From Prevotellaceae bacterium (GTDB lineage Bacteria > Bacteroidota > Bacteroidia > Bacteroidales > Bacteroidaceae), in contig JABZLB010000008.1 of the NCBI GenBank assembly GCA_015256945.1, forward strand, positions 1 to 64,000: a stretch of DNA of 64,000 bases. Direction: 5' to 3'. The notes below the pieces were generated by a model that was given only the letters and a program-made list of their open reading frames with translations, had not been told where the DNA came from and ran no database searches. Shown one piece after another: positions 40,160 to 48,491 of the stretch (within the stretch, counting starts at the first letter, position 1; the number at the start of each line of letters is the position of its first letter). Both the position numbers and the translations under genes were made by a program.

Positions 40160-41821
40160 ATGAAACAAGAAATACAAATTCGCTGCAAAAATAATAAAAA
40201 AAGTATATATGTTGCTATCGGAAGCACACTTTCTGACGTTTTTAAGCAGTTAAACATAAAGATGGCATATGGTCCTGTATGCGCAAAAGTGAACAATAAG
40301 GTAGAAGGAATGAACTTCAGACTCTATCATAATAAGGATATTGAATTTCTGGATATGACATCAGGGTCGGGCTCTCGCAACTATACGCGTACGCTTTTCT
40401 TTATTCTTTGTAAGGCGGTTCATGACCTCTTCCCACGTTCGTATGTTGTTATTGATATTCCTGTAAGCAATGGTTACTATGTCGATATTAACATAAAGCG
40501 TGAAGTAACGATTGACGACGTAACCCAAATTCGTCAACGGATGCAGGAGATTATTGATGCAGCCATGCCCATTAAGCGCTACGAGGTACCTACGGAAGAA
40601 GCTATTCAAATGTTCTCACAGAAAGGCGACGAGGCAAAAGCCAAGCTTTTGAAGAGTGCAGGCTCGCTATATACCACCTACTATCAGATTGATGACTACG
40701 TGGATTACTACTATGGCTCGTTACTTACCAATACATCACAAATATACCTTTTCGGGCTTGAAAAATACTATGATGGACTACTTTTACGTATCCCTGACCT
40801 TAAAACCCCAGACATTCTACCCGAAATGACACGACAAGATAAGATGTTCAGTATCTTTAAAGAACAACACCAGTGGCAAAATATAGTAGGTGTGAGAACG
40901 GTTGGTGACTTTAATGAAATTGTGGAAGCAGGCGGAGGAACTGACCTTATCAATGTTTCAGAAGCACTGCAAGAGAAAAAAATATCACGAATTGCTGACG
41001 AAATTGCCAGTCGTAAGGACATTAAGTTAGTGCTTTTAGCGGGTCCTTCGTCATCGGGAAAAACAACGACGTGCAAGCGTCTTTCCATACAGCTTGTGGC
41101 AAATGGCTTAAAACCGCTGCAAATTTCGCTCGACGATTATTTTATTAATCGCGATCAGACACCACGAGATGAAAATGGAGAATACGACTATGAGAGTATT
41201 TATGCTCTCAATCTGAAGCTTATCAACGAGCAGTTTAGTGCTCTGTTCAATGGCGAAGAGGTTGAATTGCCTAAATATGATTTTCAAATAGGAGTTAGCA
41301 AACCCAGTGGTAAGAAATTGAAAATGCAGGAAAACAATGTGCTTGTTGTTGAAGGCATACATGCTCTGAACCCTGAACTTACAGCCCATATTCCAGACAG
41401 GCAGAAGTATCGCGTATATGTTTCGGCACTCACCACAATATTATTAGACGACCATAATTATATACCTACAACCGATAACCGGTTGCTACGTCGTATTATT
41501 CGCGACTATAAGTATCGCGGTGTCGATGCACGCGAGAGTATTCACCGATGGCCTTCGGTGCGCTCTGGCGAAAACAAGTGGATATTTCCCTTTCAGGAAA
41601 ATGCCGATGCTGTGTTTAATAGTGCCATGCTTTTTGAACTTGCGGTGATTAAACAACAGGCAGAACCATTGCTCGAACAAGTGCCGGAGAACTGCGAAGA
41701 GTATTCAGAAGCTTATCGGTTAAGAAAGTTTTTGAAATACATAAAACCTATACCTAATAAGGATATTCCTCCAACGAGTCTGCTTCGGGAGTTTTTAGGA
41801 GGAAGCTCTTTTCGCTATTGA
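40160..41821 (+). CDS. nucleoside (uridine-type) kinase with N-terminal TGS-like region
   Basis: The protein has 553 aa. The N-terminus (about 1-60) resembles a TGS/ubiquitin-like domain (IQIRCKNNKKSIYVAIGSTLSDVFKQL), and the next 150 residues resemble the editing-associated region of threonyl-tRNA synthetase (TRTLFFILCKAVHDLFP...). The C-terminal half is a uridine kinase/phosphoribulokinase P-loop domain: Walker A is AGPSSSGKTT (about 294-303), then QISLDDYFINRDQTP and VVEGIHALNPEL. The likely reaction is ATP-dependent phosphorylation of uridine or a related nucleoside. It has its own promoter and terminator. The fused N-terminus is unusual for a simple kinase but I recognise it from other Bacteroidales. 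Confidence 0.88.
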   Translation: MKQEIQIRCKNNKKSIYVAIGSTLSDVFKQLNIKMAYGPVCAKVNNKVEGMNFRLYHNKDIEFLDMTSGSGSRNYTRTLFFILCKAVHDLFPRSYVVIDIPVSNGYYVDINIKREVTIDDVTQIRQRMQEIIDAAMPIKRYEVPTEEAIQMFSQKGDEAKAKLLKSAGSLYTTYYQIDDYVDYYYGSLLTNTSQIYLFGLEKYYDGLLLRIPDLKTPDILPEMTRQDKMFSIFKEQHQWQNIVGVRTVGDFNEIVEAGGGTDLINVSEALQEKKISRIADEIASRKDIKLVLLAGPSSSGKTTTCKRLSIQLVANGLKPLQISLDDYFINRDQTPRDENGEYDYESIYALNLKLINEQFSALFNGEEVELPKYDFQIGVSKPSGKKLKMQENNVLVVEGIHALNPELTAHIPDRQKYRVYVSALTTILLDDHNYIPTTDNRLLRRIIRDYKYRGVDARESIHRWPSVRSGENKWIFPFQENADAVFNSAMLFELAVIKQQAEPLLEQVPENCEEYSEAYRLRKFLKYIKPIPNKDIPPTSLLREFLGGSSFRY

Positions 41822-41892
41822 GGAAACGTTTACCGTTATATATTAATGTAAAGGAACAGGAATGTATATAAAATAACATTGTAAAGAAAACA

Positions 41893-41926
41893 GAAGGGGA
41901 ACAGTATTCGGAACTGTTCCCCTTAA
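41893..41926 (+). terminator. terminator after nucleoside kinase
   Basis: The stem AAGGGGAACAGT / ACTGTTCCCCTT is 12 bp with a 10-nt or shorter loop. An AT-rich tail follows. Confidence 0.8.
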
Positions 41927-41953
41927 ATTATAATATAAAAAAGGTAGAAAAGC

Positions 41954-41984
41954 TTTGCTTAGTCAGAAAGTAACATTATCTTTG
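41954..41984 (+). promoter_or_regulatory. promoter for korAB (TTTG -33 / TATCTTTG -7)
   Basis: TTTG at 41954-41957 and TATCTTTG at 41977-41984 are separated by 19 nt. The leader is about 35-40 nt. Confidence 0.8.
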
Positions 41985-42025
41985 CCTGTCGAAACAATCA
42001 ATATATTAAAATCTAATAGAACGAT

Positions 42026-43939
42026 ATGTCTGAGGAAATTGAAGTCAAAGAATTAGAGGATGTAGTGGTCCGTTTTTCGGGCGACTCCGGCGATGGCATG
42101 CAACTTGTCGGCAATATATTCTCTACGGTTTCTGCAACAGTGGGCAACGGTATCTCTACTTTCCCTGATTATCCGGCTGATATACGTGCTCCGCAAGGCT
42201 CGTTAACGGGAGTTTCGGGATTCCAGGTGCACATAGGCGAAGGCAAAGTATATACACCAGGTGACAAGTGTGACGTGCTTGTTGCAATGAATGCAGCAGC
42301 TTTAAAGACACAGTTTAAATATGCAAAGCCACAGGCTACTGTCATTATTGATACCGATTCATTTGGCCCAAGAGACCTTGAGAAAGCCAAATTTACCAGC
42401 GATGACTATCTGAAGGAAATGGGAATTGACCCTGATTGTGTCGTGGCTTGTCCGATAACTAAAATGGTTAAGGACGCAGCCATACAGATGGCACAGGAGA
42501 AAGACGAAGAGCCATTGCCCATGAAAACTGTGCTGAAAAGCCGCAACATGTTTGCCTTAGGTTTGGTTTGCTGGCTCTTTAACCGGGATTTAGAATTGGT
42601 TGAGCAGTTTTTGAACGATAAATTTGCCAAGAAACCCGACATTGCAAAATGGAATATCCGTGTGGTTAACGCCGGCTTTGATTACGGTGCCAATACGCAT
42701 GCTTCGGTTCCTGCGACCTATCGTATAGAGACAAAGCACAAACAGCCTGGCCGATATATGGATATTACCGGCAACAAGGCTACGGCATATGGTCTTATTG
42801 CAGCTGCCGAGCGGGCAGGGTTAAAACTATATCTTGGTTCATATCCTATTACACCGGCCACCGATATTTTGCACGAGTTGTCAAAACATAAGAGTCTTGG
42901 CGTCATCACTGTGCAGGCAGAGGATGAGATTGCAGCCTGTGCCAGTGCTATCGGGGCGGCTTTTGCCGGTGCTTTGGCATGCACATCAACCTCAGGTCCC
43001 GGCATTTGTTTGAAGAGTGAAGCCTTAAATCTGGCCGTGATAGATGAATTACCACTGGTTGTTATTGACGTACAGCGCGGCGGTCCGTCAACAGGAATGC
43101 CTACGAAAAGCGAGCAAACCGACCTCCTTCAGGTGCTTTACGGACGCAATGGAGAGAGCCCAATGCCCGTCATTGCGGCAACAAGTCCTACCGATTGTTT
43201 CGATGCTGCTTTTATGGCAGCCAAGATTGCTCTCGAACATCTTACGCCAGTAGTACTCCTTACCGACGCTTTCATCGCCAATGGCTCATCAGCATGGCTG
43301 TTGCCTGACATTGAAAAGCTACCCGAAATACATCCCCATTATGCTCCGAAGGAGATGAAATACAAATACACTCCTTACCAGCGCGACGCTGAAACACGTG
43401 TGCGTTACTGGGCCATTCCAGGACAAGAGGGATATGCCCACATCCTTGGAGGATTGGAAAAAGACGGTCAGACAGGTGCGATTTCGACAGAACCTGAAAA
43501 CCACGACCGCATGGACCGTCTGCGTTATGAGAAGGTTGCACACATCGATGTGCCCGATCTTGAAGTTGAAGGAGACGAGAATGATGCTGAATTACTTATT
43601 GTTGGCTTTGGCTCTACGTACGGACATCTGCGCGCTGCCATGAGAGGGCTTCGGCGAAAAGGCTATAAAGTGGCGATGGCCCAGCTGAAATACATCAACC
43701 CGCTGCCCAAGAATACCGCGCATGTGCTGCGTAAATATAAAAAGGTTGTAGTGGCAGAGCAGAACCTTGGCCAGCTTGCCGCTCTGCTTCGCATAAGAAT
43801 TAATAACTTTATTCCATATCAATATAATCAGGTTAAAGGCCAGCCCTTTGTTGTAGATGAGCTGATTAAGAATTTTGAAAAGCTTATTTTAAATCACGAA
43901 GACAGCAAAGGCGAAACCTTTGAAAGCAGAGTTCTTTAA
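42026..43939 (+). CDS. korA: 2-oxoacid:ferredoxin oxidoreductase, fused gamma-alpha subunit
   Basis: The protein has 637 aa. The N-terminal gamma domain begins FSGDSGDGMQLVGNIFS and contains FPDYPADIRAPQG. The alpha domain starts about residue 240 (NKATAYGLIAAAERAGLKLYLGSYPITPATDILHEL) with the conserved ITVQAEDEIAACASAIGAAFAGALACTSTSGPG and DVQRGGPSTGMPTKSEQTDL. With KorB and TPP it oxidises a 2-oxoacid, most likely 2-oxoglutarate, to the acyl-CoA and reduces ferredoxin. Its own promoter drives korAB. The substrate assignment (2-oxoglutarate rather than branched 2-oxoacids) is an inference from the fused gamma-alpha layout. Confidence 0.9.
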   Translation: MSEEIEVKELEDVVVRFSGDSGDGMQLVGNIFSTVSATVGNGISTFPDYPADIRAPQGSLTGVSGFQVHIGEGKVYTPGDKCDVLVAMNAAALKTQFKYAKPQATVIIDTDSFGPRDLEKAKFTSDDYLKEMGIDPDCVVACPITKMVKDAAIQMAQEKDEEPLPMKTVLKSRNMFALGLVCWLFNRDLELVEQFLNDKFAKKPDIAKWNIRVVNAGFDYGANTHASVPATYRIETKHKQPGRYMDITGNKATAYGLIAAAERAGLKLYLGSYPITPATDILHELSKHKSLGVITVQAEDEIAACASAIGAAFAGALACTSTSGPGICLKSEALNLAVIDELPLVVIDVQRGGPSTGMPTKSEQTDLLQVLYGRNGESPMPVIAATSPTDCFDAAFMAAKIALEHLTPVVLLTDAFIANGSSAWLLPDIEKLPEIHPHYAPKEMKYKYTPYQRDAETRVRYWAIPGQEGYAHILGGLEKDGQTGAISTEPENHDRMDRLRYEKVAHIDVPDLEVEGDENDAELLIVGFGSTYGHLRAAMRGLRRKGYKVAMAQLKYINPLPKNTAHVLRKYKKVVVAEQNLGQLAALLRIRINNFIPYQYNQVKGQPFVVDELIKNFEKLILNHEDSKGETFESRVL

Positions 43940-43962
43940 CCGATACTTTAATAATAACTTCA

Positions 43963-44970
43963 ATGGAATATACTGCAAACGATTATAAAAAGGGACAACC
44001 ACGCTGGTGTCCCGGTTGTGGAGACCACTCTTTTCTTGCAAGTTTACAGAAGGCAATGGCTGAATTGGGAGTACCTCCCTACGAAACGGCAGTTATATCA
44101 GGCATTGGTTGTTCGAGCCGACTGCCCTATTATGTCAACACTTACGCCATGCAGACCATTCATGGACGTGCTGCAGCCATCGCAACAGGGCTGAAAGTTG
44201 TGAACCCTAAGCTCACAATCTGGCAGGTTTCAGGCGATGGAGACGGCCTTGCCATTGGTGGAAACCACTTTATTCACGCCATGCGCCGCAACATTGACAT
44301 CAATATGATTCTGCTCAATAATCGTATTTATGGTTTGACAAAAGGGCAATACTCGCCCACTTCGCCCAGAGGCTTCGTATCAAAATCGAGTCCTTATGGA
44401 ACCGTTGAGGACCCATTCCGCCCTGCTGAGCTTTGTTTTGGTGCACGAGGAAACTTTTTTGCCCGCGCGGTTGCGACTGATTCACAGCGCATTGTTGATA
44501 TTATGAAAGCTGCCTATCACCACAAGGGGGCTGCCGTTTGCGAAATTTTGCAGAACTGTGTCATCTTTAACAATGGTGCATACGACCCTGTTTATACTCG
44601 TGAAGGACGCAAAAAGAATACCATTTACGTTGAAGACGGTAAACCTCTTGTATTTGGAGAGAATAACCAATACGGCTTAGTACAGGAGGGTTTCGGGCTT
44701 AAGGTTGTTGAAATAGGTAAGGATGGTTACACGTTAGAAGATGTTTTAATTCACGATAGCCACAATCCTGACAATACTTTACAGCTGAAACTCGCAATGA
44801 TGAGCAATGAAAACGGATTCCCTGTGGCCCTTGGCGTTATTCGAGATGTACAGGCTCCTACCTACGATGAGGCGGTAAGCCGGCAGATAGAAGAGGTAAA
44901 GGCAATGAAACCGTACCACACCTTTGCTGAGATGCTGGAAACAAACGATATATGGGAGGTCACGGAATAA
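43963..44970 (+). CDS. korB: 2-oxoacid:ferredoxin oxidoreductase, beta subunit
   Basis: The protein has 335 aa. Cys residues for the 4Fe-4S cluster are in RWCPGCGDHSFL near the N-terminus. The TPP-binding segment is GDGDGLAIGGNHFIHAMRRNIDINMILLNNRIYGLTKGQ. It starts 23 nt after korA and forms the functional enzyme with it. The C-terminus ends NDIWEVTE; the stop-codon region (ACGGAATAA) resembles the ends of the 22-bp repeat units that follow it. Confidence 0.94.
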   Translation: MEYTANDYKKGQPRWCPGCGDHSFLASLQKAMAELGVPPYETAVISGIGCSSRLPYYVNTYAMQTIHGRAAAIATGLKVVNPKLTIWQVSGDGDGLAIGGNHFIHAMRRNIDINMILLNNRIYGLTKGQYSPTSPRGFVSKSSPYGTVEDPFRPAELCFGARGNFFARAVATDSQRIVDIMKAAYHHKGAAVCEILQNCVIFNNGAYDPVYTREGRKKNTIYVEDGKPLVFGENNQYGLVQEGFGLKVVEIGKDGYTLEDVLIHDSHNPDNTLQLKLAMMSNENGFPVALGVIRDVQAPTYDEAVSRQIEEVKAMKPYHTFAEMLETNDIWEVTE

Positions 44971-45124
44971 GGCTGAAATAATCGGAGAAAAGGACCGTAA
45001 TAATCATGGTACAAACCTGTAATAACAACAGAACAAGACCATAATAATTATGGAATAAGAGCGTAATCACAACGGAATAAGACCGTACTTATCATAAAGG
45101 AAGAGAGTAAGAATAATTCTTCCG
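44971..45124. repeat. seven degenerate 22-bp direct repeats upstream of the LytTR gene
   Basis: Units start at 44971, 44993, 45015, 45037, 45059, 45081 and 45103 with exact 22-bp spacing. The consensus is GACCGTAATAATCATGGA followed by ATAA; the best units are 44993 and 45037. The array fills most of the gap between korB and the LytTR regulator and no TAnnTTTG box is visible in it. The spacing matches the centre-to-centre distance of LytTR-type half-sites (about two helical turns). Confidence 0.8.
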
Positions 45125-45143
45125 GGAATTAATTGTCGAAACT

Positions 45144-45980
45144 ATGTTGAGTAAACTATCTTCTTTTCTCCGAAGCAAGTGCAATTTACAATCGAATACT
45201 GCTTCCTGGCGCATCAGTTTAGCGTTGGGAAGCGGTATTTTTTTGCTCCTGTTTCTCCTTCAACCCTTCGGAATCAGCCAGTATCGGGGCAATACTTTCT
45301 TAATGTGTACTGGCTTTTGTATATTGGCCGTAAGCGTACAGAGAATATGTGCAGCCTTGTTTTTTAACCGCTATGTGCAAAGAAGGATAACCATTACCAA
45401 CGGCTATGTGCTTCTTTATTCGGTAGCAATTGAGCTTATGATGGCCGTTTCAATGACTGTTTATGCTGCTTATTTTTTTCAGATACCCCTTTCATGGCAT
45501 CTGTTTTACATATTCTTTTATTGGACTTTTCTGATATGGATTCTCATTACCGGCGTCTGTACATTGATTAATTATAACCAGATGCTGAGTAACAGACTGG
45601 AGAAAATGCTCAGGAAAACTACCGCAGAGCAGGAAGGAATTTGTATTACCCTGCACAACCAAAACCTCAGAGGGGCCGACCTTACGCTGCCCATCAACGA
45701 CCTGCTTTATATTGAATCGCAGAAGAATAACGTTTGTGTTTGCTACATAAAAGACGGTAAGGTAACAAAAACCGAGCTTAGATCTACGCTGGCAGCCTTA
45801 AAAACCGAACTGCCATACGACAACATTTTCCAATGCCACCGCTCGTTTCTTGTCAACATAAACAACATTTCCTCTGCCAAGGGCAATTCAAACGGTTATC
45901 AGCTTCACCTTTCAAACTGTAAAGACAGCATTCCCGTTTCCCGTACTTTTGTTCCTGAACTACGGGCTTTTGTAGGTTAG
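45144..45980 (+). CDS. LytTR-family regulator with N-terminal membrane domain
   Basis: The protein has 278 aa. Four membrane helices occupy about residues 20-150 (for example GSGIFLLLFLLQPFGIS, ISLALGSG). The C-terminal 100 residues are a LytTR DNA-binding domain: ITLHNQNLRGADLTLPINDLLYIESQKNNVCVCYI, LRSTLAALKTELPYDNIFQCHRSFLVNINNI, VSRTFVPELRAF. A response-regulator receiver domain is absent, so it may sense a signal through the membrane part. It is flanked by 22-bp-phased repeats on both sides. The next gene encodes an exported helical protein. The target genes are not identified, but autoregulation through the upstream array is a reasonable inference. Confidence 0.9.
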   Translation: MLSKLSSFLRSKCNLQSNTASWRISLALGSGIFLLLFLLQPFGISQYRGNTFLMCTGFCILAVSVQRICAALFFNRYVQRRITITNGYVLLYSVAIELMMAVSMTVYAAYFFQIPLSWHLFYIFFYWTFLIWILITGVCTLINYNQMLSNRLEKMLRKTTAEQEGICITLHNQNLRGADLTLPINDLLYIESQKNNVCVCYIKDGKVTKTELRSTLAALKTELPYDNIFQCHRSFLVNINNISSAKGNSNGYQLHLSNCKDSIPVSRTFVPELRAFVG

Positions 45981-46050
45981 GAAACAAATAAAACAGAAAT
46001 TTTCCAATCTGCAAAGTTCTGCCATGCTGTTTTGAAAACATGGCAATTGT

Positions 46051-46160
46051 CATTACCATGCCATTATATGGCAGACCGATCTGGCCCTGATTCGTTTTTC
46101 TTCTTATGGCAACCACCATAACCATACTATTATCTGGCCAAACCACCACAGGCGGCTGTA
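46051..46160. repeat. imperfect 27-bp direct repeats phased at 66 bp, after the LytTR gene
   Basis: A block beginning CATTACCATGCCATTATATG (46051) is repeated at 46117 as CATAACCATACTATTATCTG and the similarity continues into GGC(A/C)(A/G)A. The distance is 66 bp, three times 22. Both share ACCAT..ATTAT.TGG with unit 45037 of the upstream array. It precedes the promoter of the exported protein gene. Confidence 0.55.
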
Positions 46161-46286
46161 TGCCGTTATCCGCCAATTTTATCTACACGTTCGTCCCGAA
46201 ATATAGCATTTCAGCAACGGCAATAGTAATCAGTCCCATCTTTTTATCGTATATCCCATGTTTTTGGAGGCAACTGAAGGCTTTCT

Positions 46287-46294
46287 TACTTTTG
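46287..46294 (+). promoter_or_regulatory. promoter -7 box (TACTTTTG) for exported helical protein
   Basis: TACTTTTGCAGC lies 40 nt before the start codon, downstream of the phased repeats. Confidence 0.6.
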
Positions 46295-46334
46295 CAGCAA
46301 ATCACTATTGTTTCATTTTTAAAACTTTAAAAGT

Positions 46335-46976
46335 ATGAGAACTTTATTTGCTCAATTCGTTTTAATTGTTGCCTTTGTATGTGCAACAAATGTAAGTGCA
46401 CAGAACCAAAAACAGTTTGATGTGCAGCTGGGAACCACTTTACGTAACATCAATTCTGATGACGCGGCATCGGTAGTTAAGGGTATAGACGAGCTGAAGC
46501 ACATGGCATCGCAATGTCCCGACGCATGGCTTCCTGCCTATTATCAGGCATTGGAGGCTCTCCAATACGCTGTAAAGTTTCCCAATGACAGCCATTCGTA
46601 TGCGTTTCTTCAGGCTGCTGACAGCTGCATTGAAGCATTGCTGGCGAACCCTGGCGCCGACAAGTCGGAAGTATTAACATTAAAAGGGTTCTATTATACA
46701 GCACTCATTGTACAGAATCCTGCTGAAAAGGGGAAATTATATTATATGGACGCCATCGACAATTTTAAGTCGGCCGTCAGCGCTAATCCTGCAAATCCCC
46801 GTCCCCGCCTGCTTCTTTACATCTTCTTTGAGCAAATGAGCAAAGTAACAGGAAGCCCTGACATGAACAGTCCCAAGGATTTAGAGACCATCAGACAGCT
46901 TTTGGCCGGAGAACATAAAACGGGCCTGCAACCCCGATGGGGCAAGGAACTGCTCGGCTATTGCGGCCTGAAATAG
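46335..46976 (+). CDS. exported helical (TPR-like) protein, LytTR neighbour
   Basis: The protein has 213 aa with a signal peptide of about 22 residues (ending VSAQ). The mature part is helical with TPR-like pairs (AWLPAYYQALEALQYAVKF, SYAFLQAADSCIEALLAN, LTLKGFYYTALIVQ, AIDNFKSAVSANPANPRPRLLLYIF). I do not recognise a named family. The end (LQPRWGKELLGYCGLK) is compact. It probably sits in the periplasm. Its place beside the LytTR regulator, with shared-looking operator repeats upstream, suggests that it is a target or partner of that regulator; this is inference from context only. Confidence 0.75.
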   Translation: MRTLFAQFVLIVAFVCATNVSAQNQKQFDVQLGTTLRNINSDDAASVVKGIDELKHMASQCPDAWLPAYYQALEALQYAVKFPNDSHSYAFLQAADSCIEALLANPGADKSEVLTLKGFYYTALIVQNPAEKGKLYYMDAIDNFKSAVSANPANPRPRLLLYIFFEQMSKVTGSPDMNSPKDLETIRQLLAGEHKTGLQPRWGKELLGYCGLK

Positions 46977-47061
46977 GCTCATTCTGTTTAAAAGTAAAGT
47001 AAACAACGACAAAATTGTCACGACATTCTTTTGTTTTAATGATTGCTTTACAGTTTGTTTG

Positions 47062-47153
47062 TGGATGTTTGGCGGCTGTCAGCAGCACTGTTGACGGTCG
47101 CCGCACAATATGTATGACGGCCGTCGTACGCGTTGCTGACGGCCGCCATACCA
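47062..47153. repeat. intergenic four-core palindromic element, copy 5
   Basis: Cores start at 47070, 47092, 47115 and 47137 with spacing 22/23/22 bp: TGGCGGCTGTC, TGACGGTCGCC, TGACGGCCGTC and TGACGGCCGCC. It lies between two convergent genes, the exported helical protein and upp. Confidence 0.88.
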
Positions 47154-47155
47154 TC

Positions 47156-47450
47156 AGAAAACAAACACAACAAGAACGCCCTGCAAGTGTAAAGGTCTGA
47201 ACAATATGCCCATTTAACAGGAACATAACGACATGAACCACCCGACACAACAACAGAAGGTATCCATCTCAAGGCCTTGCCCGCCATCAGGATATAACCC
47301 GGTTATCCATATCATGCCGGCAAACCACAACGATGCCGCGTCAGCTTCCGTCCCGTTCATGGCCTTATGGGATACACAAAAACTTGAAGCCGGTAAAGAA
47401 ATACATGTGCAACAACACCGTATTCATGATACAGACGGCATATCTGTAAA
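47156..47450. other. intergenic region without a supported gene
   Basis: This lies between repeat copy 5 and the upp terminator. One 81-codon frame (47233-47478) exists but has no recognisable domain, starts with a weak context and overlaps the terminator, so it is not called. I see no other signal. Confidence 0.45.
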
Positions 47451-47493
47451 TAAAAAAAGAGCAGGAAGAAAGTTGTAGACTTTTTCCCGCTCA
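47451..47493 (-). terminator. terminator for upp
   Basis: On the minus strand the stem GAGCGGGA(A)AAAGT / AACTTTCTTCCTGCTC is followed by TTTTTTTATTT. Confidence 0.7.
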
Positions 47494-47559
47494 AACTGTC
47501 TGTACGGCAAATTCCGTTGATTTTATCTGAGTCTGGCGTTATGGTTTATACCCTTTTAT

Positions 47560-48219
47560 TTATATTTTCTCGCCATAGCACAGGTCGCCGGCGTCGCCAA
47601 AACCCGGTACAATATACTGGTGCTCGTTCAGTTTCTCATCAATTGCCGCGCACCAGATGGTGGTATTACTATCGGGGAACGTCTTCTTAATGTGAGCAAT
47701 GCCTTCGGGTGCTGCCAATAAGCAGGCCACATGCACATGGCGTGGCGTACCCTTTGTAAGAATAGCCTTGTAGCCTAACTCCATAGAGCCGCCCGTTGCA
47801 AGCATGGGATCGGCTATGATTAGCGTTTTACCGTTGATGTCGGGCGTAGCAAGGTATTCTACATGTATGCCTACTTCGTGGTGGGCAGCATCCTTATATT
47901 CACGATATGCGCTGACAAAGGCATTGCCTGCATGGTCAAAAATATTGAGGAAGCCGTTGTGGAAAGGAAGCCCTGCACGGAAAATGGTAGCAAGAACTAT
48001 CTTGTCTGCAGGAACGTTCACCCTTGTAGTGCCCAATGGTGTAACCACTGTTTTAGGCTCATAATTCAGTGTTTTTGATATTTCAAAAGCCTCAAACTCA
48101 CCGATGCGCATCACATTGTTGCGAAAAAGCAGGCGGTTTTTCTGATAGTCCTTGTCGCGGATTTCGGCCAGATACTGGTTAATAATGGAGTCTTGCTCCG
48201 AGAAATTAATGATTTCCAT
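47560..48219 (-). CDS. upp: uracil phosphoribosyltransferase
   Basis: The protein has 219 aa from the ATG at 48217-48219 (MEIINFSEQDSIINQYLAEIRD). It converts uracil and PRPP to UMP (pyrimidine salvage). The PRPP loop is visible as LIIADPMLATGGSMELGYKAI, and the C-terminal uracil-binding region as EHQYIVPGFGDAGDLCYG. The start was chosen from the family opening; upstream in-frame codons belong to a leader of about 55-60 nt that contains a hairpin (48246-48264). It is divergent from pckA. Confidence 0.95.
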   Translation of the reverse strand: MEIINFSEQDSIINQYLAEIRDKDYQKNRLLFRNNVMRIGEFEAFEISKTLNYEPKTVVTPLGTTRVNVPADKIVLATIFRAGLPFHNGFLNIFDHAGNAFVSAYREYKDAAHHEVGIHVEYLATPDINGKTLIIADPMLATGGSMELGYKAILTKGTPRHVHVACLLAAPEGIAHIKKTFPDSNTTIWCAAIDEKLNEHQYIVPGFGDAGDLCYGEKI

Positions 48220-48245
48220 GTTTATTTTCAGGTGTTTCAGGTGTA

Positions 48246-48264
48246 CAGACGGGAGAACCGTCTG
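48246..48264 (-). promoter_or_regulatory. hairpin in the upp mRNA leader
   Basis: On the minus strand CAGACGG-TTCTC-CCGTCTG forms a 7-bp stem in the 5' leader of upp, between the promoter and the start codon. It has no T-run, so it is not a terminator. A regulatory role is possible but untested. Confidence 0.45.
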
Positions 48265-48276
48265 CTTAAATCCTGG

Positions 48277-48284
48277 CAAAATTA
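48277..48284 (-). promoter_or_regulatory. promoter -7 box (TAATTTTG) for upp
   Basis: TAATTTTGCC on the minus strand lies about 58 nt before the upp start. Confidence 0.6.
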
Positions 48285-48421
48285 AGAAAATCCCAGAGTT
48301 TTTGCAAAGTCTGATTTGCAAATAAACACACCCCTGTTGGTTTTTTAGTATCTTTAACCTTGCGGGTGAATACTTTGATACTTTTTCGCCTCTATTTCTT
48401 GTTCAAAGCTGATAATTATAT

Positions 48422-48429
48422 TAACTTTG
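48422..48429 (+). promoter_or_regulatory. promoter -7 box (TAACTTTG) for pckA
   Basis: TAACTTTGTCCC lies about 63 nt before the start codon, in the divergent region with upp. Confidence 0.65.
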
Positions 48430-48491
48430 TCCCGTCCTTAAAAGGGACATGATAAGAAAAAAACGATTTTCAACTAAATACATTTAACGAA

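Noticed and set aside
46106..46330. 74-codon frame before the exported helical protein gene
   Set aside because: It overlaps the phased repeats and the promoter of the next gene, and its composition reflects the non-coding repeat sequence.
47233..47478. 81-codon frame between repeat copy 5 and upp
   Set aside because: No domain, no promoter or ribosome-binding context, and it overlaps the upp terminator.
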